Of a stretch of 64,000 nt of DNA, positions 54,791-64,000 are shown one piece after another (the stretch's first letter is position 1; every line of letters starts with the position of its first letter). A model generated the notes under the pieces. That model was not told the DNA's origin. It was given only the letters and a program-made list of their open reading frames with translations, and did no database searches. The position numbers were made by a program, and so were the translations under genes. This stretch comes from Lunularia cruciata (taxonomy: Eukaryota > Streptophyta > Marchantiopsida > Lunulariales > Lunulariaceae): positions 40,858,001-40,922,000 of the forward strand of contig OX419760.1 in NCBI GenBank assembly GCA_948567375.1, in the 5' to 3' direction.

Positions 54791-57609
54791 CAGATCATAC
54801 CACTACAAGGTAAGTGCATTCAATAATACATCATTCAAAGGTTAGAAGGCAAGATATTTTGATATCTCTCATTTCCAATATTTACCTTTGCTCTAGAGGT
54901 TTTGTAGGGCTTGTGCAAGCCTAGCAAAAGATTTGTCAAATTTATGATAGAATCCAGTGAGACATAAAACCTCTTCATTTGAGTTTAATCTTAAAGTGTA
55001 TTCTCTACTTTTGGATCACTTCTATCTTATTATTCATAACTGAAATTTCCTTCATACTAATTGAATTCTAATATTAAATCATATACAGTAATAATCATAT
55101 ACAATACTAAATCTCTATCACATTAAAGGATGGTAACAATGTGGTATGAAGTAGATGTGTTAATGGATACACTATATACCATAAGAGTTTAAATATCATC
55201 TCTGAAGAAAACCACTACTAATATCAGATCCAATTATAACTAAATTTACAATATCTATGATAGCCTACTTTACACTGGCAGTAATTTCTATCTTCTTCTT
55301 TATTTACAATTTCCTTCTAAAATTTAGTGTTTAAGATGAGTTATTGTTCATACAAACAATACTTGCTCCAAGATTTGTTTTAGAGTTGTTTACTTGATGA
55401 GAAAACCTTGGCGTATATGATTATATAGCCATATATAATATGTTGCAATATTTTAAATCATCAGAAATGCTGCTATATCATATTTCTTGGATATATCTAT
55501 CACTTATTTATCTTTTCAAATAAATACTTTCTTTCAAATGATTAACTATAAATATATGCTTATAATACAAGAATATGAAACTTGAGTCTTTTTCGTTTGA
55601 GGACCTACTTAAAAATTCTAGAACTTGTAAAACTTAACAAACTCAAAATTTGATGATCATTGAACTATCATACTAATTGTAAAATAATTATTTTGGTATT
55701 TTGAGTTCTTTGAGATGACTTTTAAGTAGCTGATCTCATATCCTGTAGTTGTGTTTAGAGATGGATTTTCTACAAGGAGGAATTTCAAATTTCCCTTTAA
55801 AATTATTACCATTTTACTTTGTTATGTCTTCATTATAAACTAATAATTTTGACATAACAATTTAGCTCAAAGTGTTTTATCAGAGATAATGATATTTTTA
55901 GGTAAATAAAATTTATTTTAATCAGAGTTATGACAAATTTTCAATAATACCTCTCCCAAATGAAGATTTCCGCCGCAATCATTTTGAAATTTTGAAATAT
56001 TATATAAATTATGGTTGTTGTGAGCGGTTATTATTAGTAGAGTGTTATTGATCTATTTTAAAATTTCTCTTTATAATCAAAAAGTACACTATATATATAT
56101 AGCGTGTGGTTAAAAGTCGTAAGAAATAATAACGAGCTTTTACATGTATGGTTCATATAGTAGTTGGACACCATGATAAGCAACTCTTCTCTGGTATTGA
56201 GCAAGCTTTTATAGTCAGAAATAAAACTTTATATTTATATAGAAAGAACTGCACATTTGTGTGCGGTTTACCTCTCTTATGTGAATTAGGTTTCTATTAA
56301 GAATTATGATCATATCTTTTATACCTGATAATAGATAAGATAGTTTTCTGTTCACTCATACATGGAATCTCTACAAGCAGTTCCAATTAGTTATCTCTTA
56401 TGCACCGGAGAGAGATCAAATTACACTCATCAATCTCCAAATCTTCTCAAAGCCTGCGCAAGTAGGAGAAATGATGAAGTTTCTCTTAATAGAATTTACT
56501 ATCAGCCTTCTTTCATTGTTGTGAAAAAATAGAGTAATGGTGATTTATAATTTGTGTCATTCTATTAGGATTTTCAAACTCTGACAGTATAACAGAAATC
56601 CATGTTGGAGGATGTTAAGAGAAAGAAAGCATTATGAGATGTCAGCGTAATTAGAGGTCAGATAACGATTTGATCACTAATATAAATCGCCTAAAGGTTG
56701 ACATAAATTCCAACAACATCAGGAGATTACGGTGTAATCACCGAATCCTAACACAATAAAAGAGGAACACGAGAATACGCTAAGCTTGATACCAAAGAAA
56801 CGCTATAGATAAGTCGAAATTCAGTATCAACTTGAAAGTTTGTCAAGATTCCGGACTGTAAATCTCGTTATTGGGTAAATTACACCAGAGCAAAATCTAG
56901 AGTGAATTTACTAAGAGAGCAATAAAAAATTAAGAGCGAATATAAGCGTCAGGCAGGAAGCATAATTTATACTAATTTCAACTTTGGTTAGAAAATATCA
57001 TTCCAACTAGCCAGCTCTCTATGTAGAGTACTGTCATTGTTGTTTGGCAACTAGTACGAGACCTTTAGTATCCATGGCCCTTAGTATGCACGAAGTAAAC
57101 TCAAAGATTACAGACCCTGTTTAGTTACACTATGAGTAAACTCACGCACATGAGGAATTTCTGAGGACTGGAACACCGAACGCAAAAGGCAGTTGAAGTT
57201 TTGACAGTTTACAGTTTAGCATGGAGTTTTGACCATTTCTCCGAAGAACAGCACAACAGAAGAGTTTCAGAGCTCCTTGGAATCATATGACGATGATTGA
57301 GGTCAGATGACTGTTAGTCTCGTGAGTTCCACTCCGCCGCGCAGGTTGCTGAAACTGCGTTACCTTGCACTCCTGGTGAATTTTCTGTTCGGTAGTGGTT
57401 TATCGATCCCCGCTGCTGATGAATTTACTGTGTCGTGAAGGTTTATCAACCTTCATAGGCTAGTGTATCTGCCACGTCAAGCGATAGCAAATGCTGTGAA
57501 GAAAAAGATAATTTCCTACGAACGTAATCTGTTGGATCCCTTGGCTTGGCTTCTAGAGAATGATGTGGATTTAGTGACGTGAAGCATCCTTGAGCGAATC
57601 TGTTGTCCA
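54791..57609. other. Non-repetitive-looking DNA, no gene supported
   Basis: The first 1.2 kb is very AT-rich with no long frames. From about 56.1 kb the composition rises and unusual words appear (e.g. 'ccgccgcgcagg' at 57333). No match to the element families is seen. Around 56380-56540 a plus frame (from SYMESLQAVPISYLLCTGER) stays open for about 50 codons, without recognisable domain. Confidence 0.35.
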
Positions 57610-57681
57610 ATGGAGGCCGCCGCGGGTGTTAACAAGAAGGATAAGAAGACCCCCATCAAGCAATACAATGAAAAGACATAG
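57610..57681 (+). CDS. Possible 5' coding exon or fragment of a host gene
   Basis: ATG at 57610 opens MEAAAGVNKKDKKTPIKQYN, with TAG at 57679-57681. GC-rich start, Ala run and Lys-rich peptide are unlike the elements and look like the beginning of a plant nuclear gene. 'gagggtaaatgag' just beyond could hold a splice donor. The continuation is not found; D3/D4 and E-type LTRs lie downstream. Very tentative. Confidence 0.25.
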   Translation: MEAAAGVNKKDKKTPIKQYNEKT

Positions 57682-58311
57682 AGGGTAAATGAGGTTAAGT
57701 CCCAATAGTATCAATAAGAGGAATCTGCCTTACAACACTTAAGATATTTGAGCTAAACAAATCTTATGATCTATAACAACAAGAATATCCAAAGTAACAT
57801 CACCTAGTGTGATTGTTCTCGTATGGATTACACCAACCAATACTCTCTATAGGGTAATAGATACATGTTACCTAGAAAACATTTTAAAATATGAGAGTGA
57901 GAGTGATACACCTTATGTCTAAAATGACATGCACTTGCATACTCTTTGACAAATGTGTAAAACATCATGTCCATCATTCCATATAACTCCAAGGCTAGAG
58001 GAACAAAAAGGTGATCATGCTACATACCCTTATACATAAAGACTTTGCTTGTTGTTGCTCTGCTTGTTGCACAAGAGGGTGGGTGATCACTCCCTTAGAT
58101 ATCGCATTGCGTGTAGGATCTATAACCACAATATCCACTACTATCACTCAATCATCTCAAACCAAGTACAATTTTACCTTGACTTGTATTGTCTAAAAAG
58201 CATAGCAATGCTCTCTCCAAGCAAGATACCCACTCTCTTGTGCCATGGTAAATACTATATCTTTGATAGTATTGTGGATAGTTATCCTCAATTGTCCAAA
58301 AGGACACCGTA
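57682..58311. other. Unassigned DNA before the E-type LTR pieces
   Basis: Two overlapping plus frames of 61 and 97 codons (58011-58342) show no motif. No repeat match seen. Confidence 0.3.
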
Positions 58312-58520
58312 TGTAATACCAATAGCTAGATATATTATCTAGATATGAAAATTGACTTGGTAATATCTAGAAGGATGTTAGGTATGATGGGCTAGGTAGA
58401 TCATATAGAAGTGTTACCGAAAGAGCACTATTAATAGAGTAGGAGCCAGAACAACTTGAAAGTGTAATACCAATAGCTAGACATATGATCTAGAGGTGAA
58501 AATTGGATTGGTAATATTTA
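58312..58520 (+). mobile_element. E-type LTR fragments, duplicated start
   Basis: TGTAATACCAATAGCTAG at 58312 starts an E-type LTR in the orientation opposite to 11219-11966 (compare its reverse complement: GGTATCACA end region). After 151 bp the start recurs at 58463 (TGTAATACCAATAGCTAG) and runs 58 bp to the D3 insertion at 58521. Confidence 0.65.
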
Positions 58521-58590
58521 TGTAACAATATGGAGTTTAATGACAAAGTTAGTCAGACTTGCAAAGTAGCACATAAGAAAGATTAGCCTA

Positions 58591-58603
58591 GAATATTCCG
58601 GAA
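58591..58603 (+). promoter_or_regulatory. Heat-shock-element-like site in D3 LTR
   Basis: GAATATTCCGGAA, a perfect nGAAnnTTCnnGAAn. The second array of the family is degraded in this LTR. Confidence 0.4.
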
Positions 58604-58954
58604 GTATCTAGGAAGCTTCACAAGAAGCTTCCCGGCTAGCTTAGCTTGCACCGCAAATAAGTAGCTTCTAAAAGCTTCCAACTAGCTTAGCTTGCACGTC
58701 AAGTAGGTGACTTCTAGAAGGAAGCTTCTTGAGAAGCTTCCTAGTTAACTTGGCTTGCACTCTAAGAAAGCGGCTTGAGGAAGCTTCTTGAGAGGCTTCT
58801 CAAGGGCTTTGTATGCTACCTATAAATACCAAAGCCAAAGCTCATGCTAGGCATTCGGGTTTTTCCCTCATTCAAGTGTCCCAATGTGAGTTTCCATTCT
58901 CCTATTTCTCTCCTTGGTCTCGGTCTTTTACATTGGTATCAGAGCAAGAATGGG

Positions 58955-59170
58955 ATGGATGGAATTTATGGACCACCAAATCCACTTCCACCAAACCATT
59001 GGGATTTTCATGTCCAGATATTACCCAAACACCACTTCACACAATTCATCACCTCACGCTTTGGGCAAGATTTTCTACATATGATCACCATGTCTGAGGA
59101 ACCCTTGATACTTCCAGTTGTCATTTATGGAGAAAGGTGGACGTGTTGTATCTATATGTTAATCAATTAG
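58955..59170 (+). CDS. D3 leader ORF (71 codons)
   Basis: MDGIYGPPNPLPPNHWDFHV, ending CCIYMLIN, same length as in D1 and D4 and open. Function unknown. Confidence 0.35.
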   Translation: MDGIYGPPNPLPPNHWDFHVQILPKHHFTQFITSRFGQDFLHMITMSEEPLILPVVIYGERWTCCIYMLIN

Positions 59171-59203
59171 ATAAATCAGGAGTAGTAGGATAGAGTAGTA
59201 GCT

Positions 59204-59772
59204 ATGGCGACAATACCAGATGTTATCCTTACGATGCAGCAACAAATCAAGCACCTTACTTGATTGTAGGATGAATGAGACCAACAACAACGAGAACATA
59301 TAGAGAAGGTGCCAGTCCGAGATGGAGAAGATTGTTCGATTTCCAAAACCTAAAGTGTTTGAAGGCAAGAATCTTCCGTGCACAGTGGAGAATTTTGTAT
59401 TTGATTGCACACGTTACTTTGAAGCCACCAATCTTCAAGATGAATGGAAATAGATTCTCTTGGCTTCTAGCCAATTGGATGGTATGGCAAAACTTTGTGG
59501 TGGCAATTCCGAGTGGAGCGAGCTGAATGACAGATTGTTGCACCAATCTTGACATGGATGGAATTCAAGGATGCAATACTTGGTCAATTTCAAACTATAA
59601 ATGCCACCCAAGCCGCATGAGATAAATTGGCGGAGTTGAAGTAGATTGGCTCAATAAGAGGCTACATCACACAATTTCTGAGCATCATCATGCAAATTCT
59701 AGATATACAAGAAGGAGAAGTTCTGGATCAATTTGTGCGGGAATAGAAGTCACAAACCAAATTGGAGGTGAA
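59204..59772 (+). pseudogene. gag: D3 gag, disrupted and cut by D4
   Basis: Starts MATIPDVILTMQQQ. Several stops and a 2-bp deletion near 59332 break it. Readable pieces include FRVERAE, FQTINATQAA and IQEGEVLDQFVRE. Ends in 'aaattggaggtgaa' where the D4 LTR starts. Confidence 0.8.
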
Positions 59773-60221
59773 TGTAACAATATGGAATTTAGTGACGAAG
59801 TCAGTCGGGCTCACGAAGTAGCACATAAGACAAATTAGCCTAGAATATTCTGGAAGTATCTAGGAAGCTTCTTGGGAAGCTTCCTGGTCAGCTTAGCTTG
59901 CACCTTAAGTAAGTAGCTTCTAGAAGGAAGCTTCTAGAAGGTTCCAACTAGCTTAGCTTGCACGCCAAGTAGGCGGCTTCTAGAAGGGAACTTCTTGAGA
60001 AGCTTCCTAGTTAACTTGGCTTGCACTCTAAGAAAAGCGGCTTGAGGAAGCTTCTTGAGAAGCTTCTCAAGGGCCTTGTATGCTACCTATAAATACCAAA
60101 GCCGAAGCTCATGCTAGGCATTTGGAGTTTTCCCTCATTCAAATGTCCTAATGTGAGTTTCCATTCTCCTATTTCTCTCCTCGGTTTCTGTCTTTTACAT
60201 TGGTATCAGAGCAGGAATAGG

Positions 60222-60437
60222 ATGGATGGAATTTATAGACCACCAAATCCACTTCCGCCAAACCATTGGGACTTTCATGTCCAGATATTACCAAAGCATT
60301 GGTTCACACAATTCATCACCTCACGCTTTGTGCAGGATTTTCTACATATGATCACCGTGTCAGAGGAACCCTTGATACTTCCAGTTGTAACTTATGGAGA
60401 ACGGTGGACATGTTGTATCTATGTGTTAATCAACTAG
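60222..60437 (+). CDS. D4 leader ORF (71 codons)
   Basis: MDGIYRPPNPLPPNHWDFHV, ending CCIYVLIN. Open in this copy although the downstream gag has five stops. Function unknown. Confidence 0.35.
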   Translation: MDGIYRPPNPLPPNHWDFHVQILPKHWFTQFITSRFVQDFLHMITVSEEPLILPVVTYGERWTCCIYVLIN

Positions 60438-60470
60438 ATAAATTGAGGGTAGTGGAATAGAGTAGTAGCG

Positions 60471-61370
60471 ATGGCGACAATACCGGATGTTATCCTTGTA
60501 ATGCAACAACAAATCGAGCATCTTACTCGATTGTTGGATGAATGAGACCAACAACGACAAAAACAGGTAGACAAAGCGCCAATTTGAGATGGAGAAGATT
60601 GCATTCGATTTCCAAAACCCAAGGTGTTTGAAGGCAAGAATCTTCTAGGCACAATGGAGAATTTTGTGTTTGACTGTGAACGTTACTTTGAAGCCACCAA
60701 TCTTCAAGACGAGCGGAAACAAATTCTCTTGGCTTCTAGCCAATTGGATGGTGTGGTAAAACTTTGGTGGCAATTCCGAGTAGAAAGAGTTGAACGACAA
60801 ATTGTTACACCGATTTTGACATGGGCAGAATTCAAGGATGCAATACTTGGTCGATTTCAGACTATAAATGCCACACAAGCTGCACAAGATAAATTGGCAG
60901 AGTTGAGGCAAATTGGCTCAGTGAGAAGTTACATCACACAATTTCAGAATATCATCATGCAAATTCTAGATATCCAAGAAGGTGAAGTTCTGGATCAATT
61001 TGTGCGAGGATTGAAGTCATGAACCAGATTGGAGGTGACCATGCGAGAACCACAAAACGTAGAAGAAGCCATGCAATTGGCTGAGCATTTTGATTCCTTA
61101 GTTGCAACAACTTGGTCTTGATCTTGACCTACACAAAGCCTACCAGTACCACGAGTGGAAGAACCGGTACCAATGGAGATTGATGCTATCCAACGAAGAC
61201 CACTTGGCACAGCAGATAGAGAAAGATTACGACAAAATGGAGGTTGCTTTTATTGTCACCAAGTTGGACATTGCATTGTTGAATGCCCACTCAAGAATGG
61301 ACGACCTCGACAAGTTGCCCAAGTGGAGGTTGTGGAGCGGAATGATCAGGGAAACAAAGAATCCCAATAG
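60471..61370 (+). pseudogene. gag: D4 gag with five TGA stops
   Basis: 300 codons in one frame from MATIPDVILVMQQQ to TAG at 61368-61370. All five premature stops are TGA. Capsid motifs FEGKNLLGTMENFVF, LWWQFRVERVERQIV and IQEGEVLDQFVRGLKS are clear. The knuckle CFYCHQVGHCIVEC is intact. Relative to D1 it has an extra short piece (PRVEEPVP). A candidate -1 frameshift signal ends it. Confidence 0.88.
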
Positions 61371-61393
61371 GAGATTTTGAGCCGCCTATTGGG
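61349..61393 (+). promoter_or_regulatory. Candidate -1 ribosomal frameshift signal between gag and pol (D4)
   Basis: GGGAAAC at 61349-61355 in the same phase as in D1, the same 7-nt spacer, stem CCCAATAGG (61363-61371), 13-nt loop, CCTATTGGG (61385-61393). The stem is perfect although two positions differ from D1 in each arm: T-A became C-G and G-C became A-T. Confidence 0.75.
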
Positions 61394-64000
61394 AGCTTGA
61401 TTAGTTCCAATGGGATTGAAGGCTCGTCCTATGCAAGTCTACTTCACTTGCAAGGTATGATATCTAATCAGGGTTGTAGGATTTTGGTTGATTCTGGAAG
61501 CTCAAAGAATTGCATGTCTATGCAAGTAGCAAAGGAATTAGGTATTCCTATCAAGCCAGTGATTGAAAGTAGTTTGATGATGGCGTATGGTAGAAAAAGT
61601 TCTGCATTCCGCACCTCGCATCCTATTACCTTCAAGATTGGGAAGGAGTATTTAGAGTGTATGAGGTTTGTAGTGGCACCTTTACACTATGATATCATTC
61701 TGGGTCTACCTTGGCTTGAACGTCATAAGGTTCAATTCGATTGGACCGGACGTCAAATTCAAGTACAACACCAAGGTAGGAATTTCCGATTAGGTTGTCT
61801 GGCACCTCTGAGTAAGACACCTAAGAATAGTCAGTCCCAAGATGGGAAGTTTGTTAATGAAGCAGCCATAGAGCAAGCTTTGGAGGAAGATAAGTTTGTA
61901 TTTGCGGGGTGGATCAAGCCGATTGCACAAGAACAATCTGAGGAGGGCCAAGTGCCACATCAAGCAACGATTGATCGGATAGTTCAAGAGTTTGCAGATG
62001 TATTTCCGGATGATCTGCCAAAGGGATTACCCTCTGATCGAGGTATGCCCTTCAAGATCAAGTTATTGCCAGGGAGTACTCCAATGAGTAGACCAATCTA
62101 TCGGCTCTCACCAAAGGAGTTGGAGGAGTTGCAAACAACACTTACAGAGTTGTTGGAGAAGGATTTCATACGACATAGTACCTCTCCTTGGGGAGCACCG
62201 GTACTATTTGTTCCAAAGAAGGATGGAGGACTTTGTTTCTGTATCGATTATTGTGGACTCAATAAGCAAACCGTGAAGAATGCATATCCCTTGCCTCGGA
62301 TCGATGACTTGCTTGATCAATTAAGTGGAGCACGCTACTTTTCCAAGCTAGATCTTTGTAGCGGCTATTGGCAAATTCCTATTGAAGGAGAGGATGTGCA
62401 AAAGACTACCTTTCGCACAAGGTATGGACATTTTGAGTGGAGAGTTCTACCTTTCGGACTCACTAATGCTCCAGCCATCTTCATGGATCAGATGCATTGG
62501 GTGTTGGAAGGACTATTGGATCAGTCCGTGGTAGTATTCTTAGATGATATCTTAATTATAGTAGGACAGAGGCAGAACATAACAATCATGTACGGGAAGT
62601 CCTGAGACGACTACAATAGTGGAAATTTTACTGCAAGAAGTCAAAGTGTGCTTTTTGGCAGAAGGAGGTTACCTTCTTGGGTCATAAGATCTCATCAGAA
62701 GGGATCAAGATGGAAGAAGAGAAGATCAAGGCCATTACTGATTGGCCTACCCTAAAGGATGCTACAGAAGTACGAGCATTCAATGGATTGGCCAGTTTTT
62801 ACCGACGGTTCATCCACTATTATGCTCACGTGGCTGCACCATTGACTGACCTCTTGGGAAAGAACTTGAGCTTCCAATGGACCACCAAGCATGAAGAAGC
62901 ATTCCAGAAGTTAAAGCATATGGTGTCTTCAAGACCCATTCTTCAACCATATGATCCTCAACTACCTTGTGTGGTTGATTTTGATGCTTCTAACTTTGCA
63001 ATTGGAGTTGTGTTGCAACAAGAATTTCCAGATGGACTACATCCTATTGCCTTTGTGTCTCGCCAACTAAATACAGCTGAAAGAAATTACTCTACTCAAG
63101 ATCGGGAAGAACTTGCAATGATATATGCCACCAAGGTATGGAGGCATTATCTCTTGGGGAAACAAGTGATCATGCGAACTGATCACAAGCCATTGTTGCA
63201 GACCTTACACTTGGAGCACATGAAGAGTCGGCATCATCGATGGGAAGAGCAACTCCAATTGTTTGACATCAAACTTGAGTACAAACCAGGTCGATTCCAT
63301 GTCATCCTTGATGCTCTATCATGATGACCTGATTTGAAGGCTCTTCCTCTCATCACGGTGGCAATTACAACGGTGTCCATTGACCCTAAGATCCATAATG
63401 AGTTTCAATAAGCTCTACAACAAGATCCCTTCTTCCAAATAGTACACGGTCATCTGACAGCATGTACAAGGAGTACAACACCTTCTCCTTCAAGGAAGGC
63501 CTTTTATTCCATGCAGATCAGATCTATGTTCTAGCCAAAGGTGATCTTTGACTTGTGCGCCTTCAAGAAGCCCATGATTTACCAATAGCTGGTCACATGG
63601 GAGTGGACAAGACCTTGGGCACCCTCCAATGCCAATGGTGGTGGCCCAACATGACACGAGATGTTCAAGACTTTGTCCGATCATGTGAGAGTTGCCAACG
63701 TAACAAGGCCATCAACCAAAAGCCGAGTGGACTCCTTCAACCACTCGCCATTCCATCCGCTTGCTGGGAGCATGTGAGCTTGGATCTCATCACATCCTTG
63801 CCAAAGACAAAACAAGGACACACCGCAATCATGGTGTTTGTGGATAAGCTTAGTAAGCAAATCCACTTGACACCAACCTATGATATCGTGGATGCTCCAA
63901 CCTTAGCACAACTTTACTTTGACAACGTCTTCAAGCATCATGGGATGCCATGTGTACTCATCTTTGACCGTGATCCTTGATTTACTGGGAATTTTTGGCA
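61352..64000 (+). pseudogene. pol: D4 Pol: protease, RT, RNase H, integrase (partial)
   Basis: 402 codons are open from 61397: protease with intact VDSGSS, RT with [23 protein letters not shown] and FLDD. A 1-bp deletion near 62557 breaks the frame right after FLDDILI. TAG follows near 62620. RNase H is open at 62677-63324 (DFDASNFAIG, MRTDHKPLLQ) and ends at TGATGA where D1 has CGACGA. A 1-bp deletion near 63458 and a TGA at 63549-63551, shared with D1, precede integrase (63555-63980: AHDLPIAGHMG, SCESCQ, first catalytic Asp). The window ends inside the core. Confidence 0.88.

Larger units (their letters stand above)
58521..59772 (+). mobile_element. D3: family D element, 5' part
   Basis: LTR 58521-58932 (412 bp), PBS TGGTATCAGAGC at 58934-58945, leader ORF 58955-59170 and the start of gag. 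D4 interrupts it at 59773; the rest of D3 should lie beyond the right edge of the window. Confidence 0.88.
59773..64000 (+). mobile_element. D4: family D chromovirus, runs off the window
   Basis: LTR 59773-60199 (427 bp), PBS 60201-60212, leader ORF, gag and pol to integrase. Inserted into D3 gag; the remaining integrase, chromodomain and 3' LTR lie beyond 64000. HSE-like sites at 59843-59855 (GAATATTCTGGAA) and 59927-59944 (GAAGCTTCTAGAAGGTTC), TATA box at 60088-60095. Confidence 0.92.

Noticed and set aside
56090-56290. Group II intron-like pieces ('catgtatggttc' and 'gtgtgcggttta')
   Set aside because: The first resembles the 3' half of a domain V and the second a 5' splice site, but the partner strand of domain V does not pair well and no flanking organellar exon is recognised.
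1-64000. tRNA, rRNA or bacterial features
   Set aside because: No tRNA cloverleaf, rRNA block, ribosome-binding sites or operon-like gene packing were seen; the content is that of a plant nuclear genome.

Overview
The window is a retrotransposon-packed piece of a large nuclear plant genome. The evidence is that nearly every coding segment belongs to plant-type Ty3/gypsy LTR retrotransposons: gag CCHC knuckles, aspartic protease, RT, RNase H, D,D(35)E integrase, a chromodomain, and PBSs for plant tRNAs. Single-copy gene sequence is almost absent and the composition is AT-rich. Large-genome lineages such as gymnosperms fit this picture, but no marker in the window fixes the species.

Four repeat groups explain most of it. 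Family A is a non-chromoviral Tat/Athila-type gypsy element with LTRs of about 690 bp (TGTAACACCC...CTCACA), a tRNA-Asp-like PBS, an extra zinc-knuckle ORF ahead of gag, and then gag and pol. It is present as A1 (+, 5170-9233), A2 (-, 9234-about 15855), A5 (+, about 16100-21160), A4 (+, 17031-20807, inside the A5 LTR), A3 (-, 21981-29794, complete and young), A6 (-, 34964-48163), one solo LTR and older relics. Family D is a 5.6 kb chromovirus with 412-427 bp LTRs and an initiator-Met PBS: D1 (37649-43270, inside A6), D3 (58521-59772) and D4 (59773-64000, inside D3). Family E is an older gypsy element with E-type LTRs: E (-, 21161-33217, split by A3), a solo LTR in A2, and LTR pieces at 58312-58520. 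A set of much older degenerate elements (B/F/G) fills 1-5160, 33218-34963 and 48164-54060.

The insertion order can be read from junctions and target-site duplications: A3 into E, E-LTR and A-LTR (both now solo) into A2, A4 into the 3' LTR of A5, D1 into the pol of A6, and D4 into the gag of D3, which itself sits in an E-type LTR. Almost all copies are disabled. The longest open frames are the 1066-codon pol of A3, the 480-codon gag of A4 and 402 codons of D4 pol. About 54791-58311 is the only stretch not clearly made of these elements. It is AT-rich at first, then more gene-like near 57.3-57.7 kb, with a possible short 5' coding exon.

The most notable observation is in family D. At the end of gag both assessable copies carry a GGGAAAC heptamer in the correct phase, a 7-nt spacer and a perfect 9-bp hairpin whose stem has two compensatory base-pair changes between copies. 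This is a strong candidate for -1 programmed frameshifting between gag and pol. Family D LTRs also hold dense nGAAnnTTCnnGAAn arrays, the recognition pattern of heat-shock factors, upstream of the TATA box. Family A carries a conserved extra ORF upstream of gag.
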